Shown piece after piece: positions 1 to 11,408 of a stretch of 64,000 nucleotides of DNA (position 1 is the stretch's first letter; each line of letters opens with the position of its first letter). The stretch lies in the NCBI GenBank assembly GCA_031772625.1, contig CM062813.1, positions 689,822,420 to 689,886,419 on the forward strand, written 5' to 3'. Position numbers and translations under genes: made by a program. The notes under the pieces were generated by a model, which made no database searches, was not told where the DNA came from, and was given only the letters and a program-made list of their open reading frames with translations. Source of the stretch: Pinus tabuliformis (Eukaryota; Streptophyta; Pinopsida; Pinales; Pinaceae).

Positions 1-184
1 TAGGTACATTATTTATGTGTTCTTCACTTGTTTGAGACTTCGATAACTGTGATTTGTCAGTAAGTGCAATATCTCTCTCCTTCTAGTTTGCCTCCATTTT
101 CTTGTTGTCTATCTTAAATTTTCCTATCTCTATTTTCTTGGATGGTGTGCTACATGGCAATGAAGGAGAAAATCTTGAGTATCT

Positions 185-736
185 TTATTTCCCTTGCTCT
201 TGTGTTTGTCCATTTGTCATAAAATGTGTCCCTAGGGACATCTTCCTCCTTATTTGGAAGGCATAAAAATTTGTCTTCAGGTCATAAGGAATCTCTTGAA
301 TCCTTTTTAGGAATTCTTCATAAGATCCAGTTCTTCTTAAAACTTCATCAAAGGGAATGTATTCATTGCTACAGTTATTAAAACCTTTATGAGTTTTACA
401 ATGATTTGATACTATTTTTAGAGGATCATGCATTTTGAAAGCAATGTTAGATAAATTTATATCTTGTAAGGCCAAGGTTTACAACTTAGCATGTTTAACA
501 TTAGCCAGGGAGTATACTCTTTCTTCAATAGGTAATGAGTGTCATATCTTCTTTGATCCCAATGCGAAGTCATTGGTAATTACTGTCCCAATAGTTTTAT
601 ACATTGCCTCTTTGATTACCAGCGTGTTAGGAACATACTTGGGTAAGGCATTAGGAGATATTTGGAAACCATATATTCTAATATATGAGAAGATAACATC
701 TGCATACCACTCTCTAATTGGGTTAATCACTATCAT
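185..736 (-). pseudogene. Unrecognised ORF relic
   Basis: One minus-strand frame from 736 down to 185 reads as protein-like sequence with only two stops (near 542 and 476). The upper part has a motif IREWYADVIFSYIR followed by a proline-rich stretch; the lower part contains EEFLKRIQEIPYDLK. I do not recognise the family. The block lies outside the LTR that begins at 1117, so it probably belongs to an older element that received that LTR. Position 737 to 1116 continues as shorter fragments in shifting frames. A host-gene fragment cannot be excluded but nothing supports one. Confidence 0.3.
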
Positions 737-1116
737 GGCTCTCTCTGTGAATTTGGGTGGCGGGCAACAAAAAAGGTCTAATGAAGAGGGTTAATAATAT
801 TGTGGCATATTTCATAAACAAACTCTTTAGAATTGGCATCCCTTAATTTGGAACAATAAACATGAATTGGCCGAACATTAGGTGTCCAATTCCATTTCAT
901 AAAGGGGAATGGGGTTCTAGCACATATAACATACATCAAATATGCAAACATGAAAAATTAAGGACTATAGGATGTGCACTTGCAAATTGTTCAATCTATT
1001 TTTTAAGGTTATTTGAAAGGATAACGAACCAGTTAAATATAGATCCCCCATCTAACACCCCGTGCATAATAGGAACCCACCCAATCTTGAAGTGAGTGGG
1101 GTTTCTCTCACCAAAT

Positions 1117-2263
1117 TGTTGAGCAATCTAGTGCTTATCAATTAGGTGATTTCTCTTGTAATGATAACTTCTTGTGAATAATTTTGTGTTTCTTTAGATT
1201 AGGTTCTTCACTTTTCTTAGATTATTATAGTGTTCTTATTCATAAAAAATCTCCCAAAGCATAAACAATAAGGAGACAAGAGACACATAATGTAGGCGAT
1301 CATACAGGGCAAAAACCTCTCCAACTTGAGAGGAAAACCCAAAACAAATTATTCTTCTTATAGGGACTTCAATTGATGAATACCAAGACCAAGACCCTTG
1401 ACACAATAAACTCTCCAAGAATAAGTCATAAGCCTTCTTGATTCAACTCCTTCTTCCTTGAGTTAAAGATGGTTAAAATTCTTCCTTCTCCCACTAACTT
1501 GAATATCCTTCATATTTTGGTCCCTTGGATCATATCTGCAGCTCTCGGCACTACTTCAGAAACCCTAGCACATGTGATTGACCAAATTTTGAACCTTGAT
1601 TTTCTTTTCTTGGATGGTATGAGTTCTTATTACAATTCGACTTGTAATATTTCTTATTTTCCTCCTTGATTCAGCCTCTTGGACAACAGTAAGTCCTTCA
1701 ACCTTTTCTGCAGTAGATGGTTCTTCCTTCCTTTCCATGTGTGGAGGTATTAGCCCTAAAATAGACCCAAAAATAACTTTATTTTCTCTTCTTCTTCCTT
1801 TGATGGATGAGATTTCTCTTCTTGTGATCTTCGCTCTCCTTTTTATCCTTCTTATGCTTGATCAAATGAGTCTTCAAATGGAGGTCAAGTCCTCTTTATA
1901 TATAGTGGATTGTCACTCAAAATAAGCTGACTTTTTCCATACACATAGGCCGACATGCTTGTCTAGAAACATCTTCATCCTTTTCAAAGGCTGACATGAG
2001 TAATTATAGCTTGTGACAAGGTCTTGGAGGGTTATTAACACAATAGAAAATTACTTCTTACAATATGTAACATTTCTTCAATATATGACATTGACTTCCT
2101 AGACTTTTTGACTTGATGACCAACCCTAAAGGCTCACAATGGGAGAATTAATTATAAAATAAAATTCCTTGAGAATGAAACCCATGAATTCTTTTCATCA
2201 ATTACATAAAATCATAATTACACATGTCATTATGAAGATCGAAACTAGTTACATTTTTCAACA
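1117..2263 (-). repeat. LTR of a minus-strand retrotransposon (3' LTR)
   Basis: Read on the minus strand this block starts TGTTGAAAAATG and ends GATTGCTCAACA, so it has the inverted TGTTGA/TCAACA termini of an LTR. A purine-rich tract (AAGAGGGAG) lies immediately upstream on the minus strand, which marks it as the 3' LTR. A TATA-like box is at 1891-1905, about 360 bases from the LTR start, a normal place for an LTR promoter. Length is 1147 bp. I found no matching 5' LTR in the window, so the element is incomplete or rearranged. Confidence 0.6.
1891..1905 (-). promoter_or_regulatory. TATA-like box in the LTR
   Basis: The minus strand reads CTATATATAAAGAGG here, inside the LTR at 1117-2263. 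It is the only good TATA box in that LTR, and transcription from it would run toward 1117. Assignment rests on sequence and position only. Confidence 0.4.
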
Positions 2264-2275
2264 CTCCCTCTTAAC
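2264..2275 (-). other. Polypurine tract
   Basis: On the minus strand the run AAGAGGGAG directly precedes the TG of the LTR at 1117-2263. Such a tract primes plus-strand DNA synthesis in LTR retroelements. Its place defines the LTR boundary and the orientation. Confidence 0.6.
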
Positions 2276-4139
2276 TAGGGAGGTATTCATAATCCATACA
2301 AGGCACTTGGACATTCTCAATCTGAACATTTCTCATAAGAGGAGTCAGATTGGTAACTAATTTGTATAACATCATATTATCTAGCATTTTCACATAGAAA
2401 TTCCTTGACTAACCACTCTATCTCTCCACAATATTAGTGCTCAATGATGGCGAGACCAATGATGTATAAACATCCTTAGCATTGTCTCTCTCGGAACATA
2501 CCCTACCCGGGTTCTTAGACAGTGTTCCACTAGGACTATTCTTATCTTGGATTCCCAGTCCTCAAATAATATTGGTCCTCTACGAATACTCTTATCTTGG
2601 ATTCCCTAACTCATCCTCAAAGAGTATGGGATGCCATATGTTTACCCAATCCTCCATTTTGTCTTCCCAAGTGAGGACAAGAATGATGGGTATATCTCTC
2701 CCTCTAAACTTAGGGAGGCCATACCCATTCCATTGAAGTAATGTACCCAAGCTCCCTCTTAACCAGGGATTTGCTTCCAACAACTCTTCAGGTGGAGATC
2801 ATGGGATAGCCAACTGCTTGTAAAACTCCTTCCTTTGATGTCATGAATTTCTTCTTTGTCATAGAGTCTACATCTTTCGGGACTTCTTCGTAGGGCACAT
2901 ACCATCCATCACTTTCATCCATGAGTCATGTCAGTCATGTCATCATTCCTTTCATTGGGAAGTGATCCATTAAACCATATATGGCCTTCCTTCATGCCAT
3001 GCTGCCTTCTTCATGCCATGTTTCCTTAAGGATCTTACATCCTGCTACATGAGCATCAATTGTGGAAGACATCCACAACTCTTCCCTTAGCAGCCCTGCA
3101 TAAGCCCATCTAGATATTATTCAAAAATAAGAAATGAACGTTAAATCAAAATTACCTTTGTGATGGTCTTTAATCATGACATCTTCCTATTTGCATCAGC
3201 ATCCTGCATACATATTGACACATCTCCAAAAGATATATATTGTTAAGGGTCTCTTTCTTTTTCAGACTTCATCAGGGTCTTCATATCTTTCATGGAGATA
3301 TCATAGTCAAATATTCTAGTCCTTGGATGTTGATTTCCTTCTCCGTAGTTGCATATTTCATGATCTCTTTCTTTCTTTCTTCACACATTTCCTTTCCAGG
3401 AACTTTCAATCAAGGTTCTTTTAGTTTTTTCAACCACCTCATATTTCATATGAGGACATATTATGTTTATTTCATCTAATCAATATGTGACTCATTCCTT
3501 CCTGCATTCTTTCGAAGGAAGAAATCCTTCCTTTTCATCATGCTCTCAAGATAAAGCATTTATCCATGTACCTATAACCATATGACATGATTCTAGATTA
3601 TCAAATACAAGCATACATACCTCATTTTCATTTAGGTCATCTAGACTTGCTTCAACAACTTCCTTGATTGAAAGAACTTCAATTCCTTGACCTGCTTTAC
3701 TTCTTTCAACATCATACCATCATCCCATGAATTCCTACAAGTTGGAGTTCTTGATGAAACCCTTGCTTTCATTTAAACAATGAATCTTTCAATGAAGATT
3801 CCAATAGAGGATCTTGAGTATCCTTAGTCAGCAAATGTTTCCTTTTGACTGATGTATGATGGACTTTGTACTATGTTACTTTTTACTCTTCTTATAAGTA
3901 CCACGTATGCTTCTAATGAGGTTACCAAGAGCTATATCCTTCCATAGGTGACTGCCATAGACTTTTATTCCAACTATCCTTCATGCTTCTCTATGATGAT
4001 GTCACGAGCTCTTGTTTTCAATGCTTCTATGATGTTATGATGCATCCTATCATACTCCTTAGAGACTTATGATGGCCATATCTTACAACAGAAAGATTGA
4101 AAAGAACTAGGTGAGGAAGACTATATCAATCATAGTAGA
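2276..4139 (-). other. Decayed internal region without recognisable pol
   Basis: This stretch lies between the degenerate gag (about 4140-4985) and the polypurine tract. On the minus strand it has many short open stretches but no protease, integrase, reverse transcriptase or RNase H motif that I could find. It may be a pol-deleted (non-autonomous) internal region or pol too decayed to read by eye. Confidence 0.35.
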
Positions 4140-4985
4140 GATCTTTTAGTTCCTCTTTCTTGGACTTCCCCTTTTAAGCTTCCTCCACTTCTTCGGTGAT
4201 ATGGGCTTCTTCTCTTCCCATTTTGTTATTGTCCTTCTTGAGATTAGGGAAATATCTCTTGTAATGATCATATTCTTGACATCATAGAATTGAACCTTGG
4301 TCATATTTTTCTTCTTTTTCTGAGGACCAACCTTTCCAAAATTTCCCTTTCTCTTAGTCATTGTAGCATATGCTTGATTTTCTCACTTGATCCTACATTA
4401 GTTTTTTCCTTTAGTCTAGTTTCTTTAGTCTTGCATAGTGACCATAGATCCTTGAATGGAGTAGCTTCTTTCTTCCCATAGATGCTTGAAGTAAAGTTAC
4501 CTCATTCCTCTGGTAGTGCATTAAGTACTACGGTGGTCATTTCTTTGTCAGAAATTATCTTTCCCAGGTCTTGAAATTGATCCTTTATTTCAGATATCCT
4601 CATAAAGTATGAGGTTATCCATTCTTCCTTTGATATTCTTAGCTTGTAGATTTATTTCCTTAATGATATAACTTCTCCTGCAGTGCTTACGGAAAATAAC
4701 TCTACCAGTTTGCCATATATTTCTTTTGAAGTTTCGAGTTTTGATACATAGGGAATGAGGGGATCCTTGATGGATTCTATGAGAATCCTTTAAGCCCTTG
4801 CTTCCCCTTTCATAAACCTTTCAAGTGCTTGAGAATATTCTTTTTGAGGTTTTGTGATTGAACCCTTGACATGTTCCATGACCTAATTCATAATGAGATT
4901 CAAATTTGTCCTCTTCTTCCATGCAAGAAAGTTTGAAGCCCAAACCAACTAATTTCTTTCCTTGTTGTTGACGGTGCTAGACCCA
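4140..4985 (-). pseudogene. Degenerate Ty1/copia Gag
   Basis: Frame-hopping minus-strand translation gives typical copia Gag text: an N-terminal ASNFLAWKKRT, then LETSKEIYGKLVELFS near 4700-4750, a helical segment with SEIKDQFQDLGK near 4560-4600, and VVLNALPEE near 4515-4540. A decayed CCHC zinc knuckle follows near 4255-4310, where the second half still reads YDHYKRYFPN but the cysteines are lost. Several stops and frameshifts interrupt it. Gag would coat the element's RNA in the virus-like particle; this copy cannot. Pol is not seen downstream. Confidence 0.6.
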
Positions 4986-6426
4986 CCAAAATTTAGGGGG
5001 TCTCCCCAATATGAAGTCCCAATTAGACCTCACACTGTTTAGAGTAGGAGTCCCAACAGTGGGTGGTAATGTTATGCCTTGACTGTGAGAACACGCAGAG
5101 TGAAGCATGGTAACTTTGGGAGAGAGCAAGTGTGTGACCTTACGGAAAGTTGAGTGTGATGCATGAAGGTTCCAATACATGAAGGGAAAAGGAGGTGCAC
5201 CCCTTGGAAGCCTATAATAATACGCAACTTAAAATGAACACACAAGTGTAATGAAATCACAAGTTAAGATGTGGAATAGTCCACAAGTTAAAGTGATGAA
5301 TTAATACAACAACATACATTCAATAAGATTCATATAAATGCAAACGAAATAGTTCATAAGCATAAGCGTAAGTTAAATAACATACATTCCAAATACAACA
5401 AAAATAGTCCTACTATATTCACAACATATGCATGAAAGTGTGCTGGCTCTGATTTTATTATAAGTGAAAGTTCCATTCATACATACACCATTGATGAACC
5501 ACTAGCCCCAATAGTGGAACATTAAAGTCAAGAACACTTGCTCCTCCAAAGAAGTATACTTTCTCTACTCTACGGAGAAGCCAAGTCTCTTCACAATACT
5601 CCCAATCTCTTTCTAAGCCTAAGCCTAGCCAAAAGCTCGGCTCCAAAAATCCCTATTGCATGAGTTACAATGTTCTATTTATAACAAGAGGGAGTGGCTC
5701 TTCAACTCCACTTTGTGACCTTTGGACTACCCTCGTGACTCTTCAACTTATTTACAAGATGACTCATTACATTAAATCATGACTGTTTATATTACAATAT
5801 TGACACTTGGAATTTCACTTACAACATAATTAAAAATAATATTACAATTTACACTTGTACCCATATAGGACAAAATAGGGTAGAGACAACTTGACAGCCT
5901 AACAAGAAAAAACACTATGATGCTTGAGTTTGGGGAAAATATATCTCAATAACTTCCACTTGATTCTTATTGGTCACACCTTAGTGCCAAGCTCGGTATT
6001 GTGTGATGGCATCCCCAAACTACATAATGGTGTCTAGATGGAAGTAGACTCTTACCTCCATGGCATCCAGGTAGAATTATTTGGAACCAGTTTCAACCTC
6101 CTTTTGAAGTGTGAGCAACATTGTTCTAATTTGGATAGGACCACCGATGTAGTTCTTCATGTTCTGTCTATTTAGCTCCAAATCTTCCTTGGTGGCAATA
6201 TGTCTCAGCTACTCCAAGTACTCTTTGATCTCTTGCCTGACCTGGTTCCTAGGTTTAGCTTCGATGAGTAAACCAACTGATGGGATCTTGTGTGCATTCA
6301 CCAACACATCAAAACCACTGTATAACCATACATATGAGGCCTGAATACAACCAATGAAAGAGGCGAGCTACTTGCTGTTATGAATCAACATTTGAAATCT
6401 TGCTTTCTCCAGCTCTAACCGTGGCT
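4986..6426 (-). other. LTR-like or leader region upstream of the gag relic
   Basis: No convincing ORF. On the minus strand a TATA-like box (about 5674-5684, TTATAAATAGA) is followed by some 650 bases of leader-like sequence that runs into the gag relic, as a 5' LTR plus leader would. It does not resemble the LTR at 1117-2263, so the two may come from different elements joined by recombination. From about 5900 to 6426 I see only decayed coding-like fragments. Confidence 0.3.
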
Positions 6427-6429
6427 TCA

Positions 6430-7669
6430 TTTTCTTTGGCAAGTTAAGTGGTACCCCTTTGTATCACATTGTCTATTCATGCACGATGACAATGACAAAT
6501 TGTACATTCTTTTTGAAAAATTATCTGCTCTATTTCTACAACCATGCAAGTGAACAACTACCTTATGTATGGTTATGAGCTCCTCATAGAGGTCTCGAAT
6601 GGTCTCTCCAAGTGTCGATAATTCACCAAGTATAGTTTCTCTCATTTCCTCCAAGTAGACTTGTGTGGAGACTGTGTTCTGTGCTACTGCGCAGAGTTGT
6701 TCTATCTCTTGTCGGGCAAACTGTAAGTTCTGTGCCAATTTCTTATTCTTGGTCGTCAAATACTGAGCATTTGATCTTGCTGCACCATTATCACCCTCTC
6801 TCTAGTGAATGCAAGTGATTCATGATAATCCAAAAAATTCTTTCTCTGTGCTTGTACAATTCTCTTATGGAATTCATTATAAGACAAATTGTAGAAGTCC
6901 ATTACCGGATCATCATCAAGAGGAACAACATCCCCTTCTTCTCTCGGAGCTAAATCTACCGCTGGAGGTGATGTAAACTAAACAGTGACCTGTGGTGCAC
7001 TCAGCATCAGGTCAACATCCTCATTTTTCAGCTCCAATTCCAACTCCATCTCTGAAACTTCAATCAAGTCTTCAATTTTCTGAGAAAGCTCCTGATCCTG
7101 CATTTGTTCACTTGCCTCCTCTGCTGCTGGTTGGTTTTTTTCTTTCTCTTCAACCTGTATTGGTGTTGTTTCTTCTACTACAACTCCTTTCCTTTCTTCT
7201 TCTTCTTCTTGCTTCTGCTTCTCTTCTTGTTGTTTCCTCCTCAACCCCTGTTCTTCCTTAAGTTCTTGTTCTGCTTCCTGCAAGCTCTACTTTTCTCTCT
7301 TCCTCCACTCTGCTCTTTGTATCCTCTTCTTCCTCTTTGCTTCTGCTGCTAAACTACTTTCATAAGGATTTGATCAACTTTCATCTTGCAGCTTTGTTTT
7401 CCCCTTAGACTATCAACAACCTTTCTCTTTCCTTATCCTATATGGGAGCACTGCTTTCTACTGGTGCTTCTTCTGGAGTTGTCCTCTAGATATACCTCAA
7501 GGCGTTTTGCCGAAAGAGATTCATTAACTTGTTGCCATGTTAGTGTTGACTCATTTTCTATAAATAGTTGAGTGTTAGCATATACTAGAGGGTCTACAGT
7601 GGTTTGCTCAACTGCCTCCCTAGTACTGCTTCCAGTGGTCTGTTTTGAAGTAACTCTCTTTGGTGCCAT
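6430..7669 (-). pseudogene. Coiled-coil ORF relic (retroelement accessory ORF?)
   Basis: A minus-strand ATG at 7669 opens a frame beginning MAPKRVTSKQ. After frameshifts it continues as a Glu/Lys/Gln-rich coiled-coil block (about 6978-7283) and a further helical segment (about 6427-6759) containing RQEIEQLCAVAQN and VYLEEMRETILGEL. No enzymatic motif is visible. Long coiled-coil proteins of this style occur as extra ORFs in plant Ty3/gypsy elements, and the post-pol ORF at 53214-56140 in this window is similar in character. Family assignment is a guess; at least two frameshifts and several stops make it a pseudogene. Confidence 0.4.
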
Positions 7670-7844
7670 GGTAACAATGACTGCTGGGAGAAAGTGCTTC
7701 ACAAGTGTGGTACCTGTGGGACAAAAATGACACTCATGGAAAGAAAACAATAACTTTAGCAAATCTACATTCAAAGCATGATTAAGCAGTAAATAGGGAA
7801 ACTGGAGAGAAGGATTGTGCAATTTTTATCAATAATGTAGACTC

Positions 7845-8110
7845 GCTGACTGTGGGAACTACACACTACGCAGTCGCAGCAGCCAAGAATGAAGCCTGAG
7901 GCTTGAGACTACTCATGCATAGTCCCAGCCTGTGCAGAGATTGGGAGAGACTGCGCATTGTGTAGTCTCAGTGGCCAAGATGACATGTTGACCCCTACAA
8001 CTTTGTTGTTTGTAGTTGGATCCATCCTGTACTGTGCATTGTGTAGTTCCAAAGGCCAAGATCTTGGCTTGAGCCTTAGGATTGCGTAGTTCCTAGCTAG
8101 GCAAGGCAAG
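7845..8110. repeat. Cluster of short degenerate repeats I
   Basis: Four or five imperfect copies of a roughly 25-bp core resembling ATTGYGTAGTYYC followed by GGCCAAGA occur here, spaced 40-80 bp apart. A related cluster lies at 8780-9010. No ORF is supported. Confidence 0.4.
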
Positions 8111-8779
8111 ATCTAGCCAAGGAAAGTGTAGATCTTCCCAGTGGAAGTGTGAAATGAGCAGAAGTGAATAATGGTTTGAGCTTGGGTGCATATCTCACTA
8201 AGTATCAACGAATCAATGTAGATTAAGTGCAGATACTAAACAAATAGAAGGAAAACCAAGTATGTGGGGAGAGTCGCCACAACAACGACCATCGGCGCAA
8301 AAACAAGAAAACCAATGTGACACTTGTGAAATGCAAACAAAAACTTATAACAACACTTTTACAAGTTAAAATAAGTTGAAACACCAGCAACCATGAAGAG
8401 AAATAAGTAAAACAACACTAACACAAGCAAAACAACAAAAAACCACAGAAAAAGCGGTAAAAGATGATAAAAGCAAAACTCACTCGGAAAAGTGAAGACG
8501 ATCACACTGAAGGTTCCTTGATCTCCTCGAAAATGATAGAGCTCCAAGATATAATGTGAAAATGAGCTCTAGAGGCATCAATTAGCTAGATTTGAGCAAA
8601 TGAGGGTTTATGACGTTCATGCCTAAAATCAAGGAAAAGCAACACTCGATGAAAACTTCTAAAAATAGGAATGTGCCACCTTTGGGAAACTAATAATGGA
8701 TACCTACTTTTTTAGGGATTCTTTTTTCCCTTTAGTTTTCTTATTTTTCCAGGAAAACTTTCCATGAACGCTGCTGGGA
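8111..8779. other. No gene seen
   Basis: AT-rich sequence between the two repeat clusters. The short ORFs on the minus strand are hydrophobic low-complexity translations of A-rich plus-strand sequence and are not supported as genes. Confidence 0.4.
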
Positions 8780-9010
8780 AAGATTTCGCAATTCTAGGGA
8801 ACTAGCAACTCTTCTACTCAATGCGCTACACAGTTTCTGAGCTCACTGAGGGATTGCACAATTTCTGGGCTCATTGCTAGGATTCCTTCCATGATTATGT
8901 AGTTTCTGAGCTCAAGGCTGACTTCTAGTCTGAACTATGTAATTCCAATCATCAAGGTTGATTGCCTCCAAGGATTGCGCAATTTCTAGAGGCAAGCCCA
9001 GAACTGCTAT
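8780..9010. repeat. Cluster of short degenerate repeats II
   Basis: At least four imperfect copies of a core like ATTGCGCAATTTCTGGGCTC are present, the same style and orientation as the cluster at 7845-8110. They vary mainly by C/T and G/A changes. Confidence 0.4.
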
Positions 9011-10028
9011 GTTTCCAAGTCAGGAGGTTAGCTTGTGACTTTGAAAGATCAGCTAAGTGTAAAAATGAGAAAACATAAGCAAAAATGTAAAAGATAAGTC
9101 GTAGTCAAGTCACGAGTACTTGACAACAGTACAAGATAAGTTCTTGTGGATAGGAAGGAAGGCTCCAAAATCAAATTATCAGCAAAATTTTGGAGGGTGG
9201 TTGTTGCCACTACAACACTAGCGACACACTGGAATAACTCCATCTCTCTCTATGGATCTTGTCTCATGCAAAACATGTCTAAATCTTCTAGAAGTATTGT
9301 TAAGTTCATCGATTATCACAACTTCTTCACTTAACTTGAGTTAAAGATATAGTCCCTATCATTCTCTTCATCGGCAACACACATACCAAGCCAAGTCAGA
9401 TTGAGTTGTTTCAAATGGGGATGAGGAGTATATAAATGCACAGGTAAAAGAAAATGTAAGTGTCATAGTTTTCAGCTCTGGTGTTGCTCTGCTACTAGCA
9501 GGCTTAGACAGTACCCTAGCAGAGTCACTTCAGGAACACAAGCATTGCTCTGCTACCAATGAGCCTGGGAAGTGCCCTGGTGGAGTTGCTTACTTCACCT
9601 CTTTGCACAGGAAGCCTTTCTCTACTTTTGCCCTTTATTTTTTTTTCATTTTTATTTGCTCAAAGAACTGTGCATATGCACTTATTTATTTCATGAGACT
9701 TAATGAGAGCATAAGAGGTCGTTCCTTCAGAGAAGGATGTTTATATACACCTCTGACATTTGTGTTAAGGTTTTAATCCCCTTCTTACTCTACTCAACTC
9801 AGTTGACAAGGATTAACCGAAAATATAAGATCGATTATAGTAGGTGGTACTAGTGAAAAGTTCAAGCATCGTGATTTCATTGTGACTTTCTCTGAAAGGA
9901 ATGTATTTTCCTTCAGAGTATCATTGACTAAAGAAATGAAATATTCACATAAAGAGAGTGAATAAACATATAACTAAGAATTGATAGCAGTGAAAATTCC
10001 TCTTGGACTTCACCCTGCTTGCTTCAAA
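9011..10028. other. No gene seen; TATA-like sequences and a short repeat
   Basis: No supported ORF. A plus-strand TATA-like sequence lies near 9427-9437 (GTATATAAATG) and a minus-strand one near 9738-9750. An imperfect tandem pair of about 48 bp (GCTCTGCTAC core) occupies roughly 9482-9530 and 9543-9591. The stretch adjoins tandem unit A and may be the tail of the element whose ORF relic is at 10218-11357. Confidence 0.3.
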
Positions 10029-10217
10029 AACCAAACACGGTTTCATGAGAAAGCTAACCTATAACTGAAAATAAAACAAAGGAACAGAAAGAAACGAAGC
10101 AAAGAAAATAAAAGGAAACAATAAAGAAAATCAAAACTAATATTGATCCTAACCTAAACATAACATAAGCCAGACTCATGTGAAGTGACACTTCTAATGC
10201 AGCGATCGATGCATTGA

Positions 10218-11357
10218 CTAGCCTATGTGGGTGATGGAATGCATGTCAAGAAAGATATACGAGAAAAACAGTAAACAAGAAAGATAAGACAATACAAACC
10301 AAAACGTTCCAAGTTTGAATGAACGCACAGAAAAGTAAAAATGAAAAGCGCATGAAAGACTTTTTGCAGTCATGCCATGGCATTTAAACACACTTTGAGT
10401 CAAAGATATATAGACACAAACTCTCGAACTGCGAAGACGAGCGAACATAAAGAAATAATAAAATATTAATTTTGCGACAGTGCTCACAACGTATGACCCC
10501 TCCAATGAATGAGCGATACGATCATGTAATACAGATGGAGGATGTGAAAACTGTAAGATAAACTGATTTTCGATAGGTGCGATAGAGTGATGAGGAGCCT
10601 CAAAAGATTCAACACTATTCTGATCGGAAGTAGAACTAACCTCAAGACTACGAGAACCTAACATAACCATAAGCTCGGGTTGAAGTGCCTCAACATCTTG
10701 GGGAAGTTCCAACTCATCAGAAGGTAGATTGTCACAAATCGGTCGCTGGGAAAGATTAGCAGTGGAAAAATCAAAATAGTGACCAAATGAATCAATGAAG
10801 AGTTCGTGACAACCACGATCATAAAGTTCAAGATCATAAACGAAGGCATCCTCATGATTTGATGAATTGCAAAGAGGGGAAGATGAAAAATGATAAATTT
10901 AACCCTCTAAGTTTTTAGAAAGATGAGATGAGAGATTGGGAAGAAAAAGAGTATAAGATTCATCCTCTCCAAATCTATATGAAAAATTGACATCCCACGT
11001 GTTCTGTGAATGATTGGAAGTAGTAACATCATCATAAACTAAATTTTCACAAGATTCAACAAGAATGACAGAATCGTGGAAAATGTCAGGATGATGAAGG
11101 AGAGGTGCAGAAGGAAGAAAATCATCCTTCATTGCAGATTCTTGTTCAACTATGGTCTCCCACACATAATCATCGTGAATGATATCACAAGTTGGCTTCT
11201 TAACACCAACTCTATCCAACACTTGGTCCTCATGAACATCAAAAGAGATATTCGAAACATGTGAACATAAAAACGCACAATATGGAGGATTAAAGGGACC
11301 AAAGGATGGAGGACAGGGAGATAACACTTCATTATAACCATCAGACACACCATCCAA
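10218..11357 (-). pseudogene. ORF relic, copy A (possible post-integrase tail of a gypsy polyprotein)
   Basis: One minus-strand frame starting near 11357 (MDGVSDGYNEVLSPCPP) reads through an acidic, low-complexity protein with DVHEDQVLDRVGVKKPT and, after a stop at 10899-10901, NSSNHEDAFVYDLELYDRGC and LPSDELELPQ. The last part near 10218-10400 becomes hydrophobic and is probably noncoding. No enzymatic motif is visible. Acidic C-terminal extensions of this kind occur in plant gypsy polyproteins, but that assignment is from memory of style only. Copy B carries the same relic. Confidence 0.4.
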
Positions 11358-11408
11358 ACCCGCACTAAGATTCTAAGTATGTGGCAGGGGAGAATATGGT
11401 GATATATC

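Noticed and set aside
7104-7352. Phe/Leu-rich plus-strand ORF
   Set aside because: It is the antisense shadow of the Glu/Lys-rich coiled-coil frame on the minus strand (6978-7283).
7845-8110. Possible CRISPR-like array
   Set aside because: Repeats are degenerate, spacing is irregular and the setting is a plant genome.
10899-11357. Host gene encoding a 152-aa acidic protein
   Set aside because: It is duplicated in copy B with stops, lies next to an LTR and has no recognisable domain; a retroelement relic is likelier.
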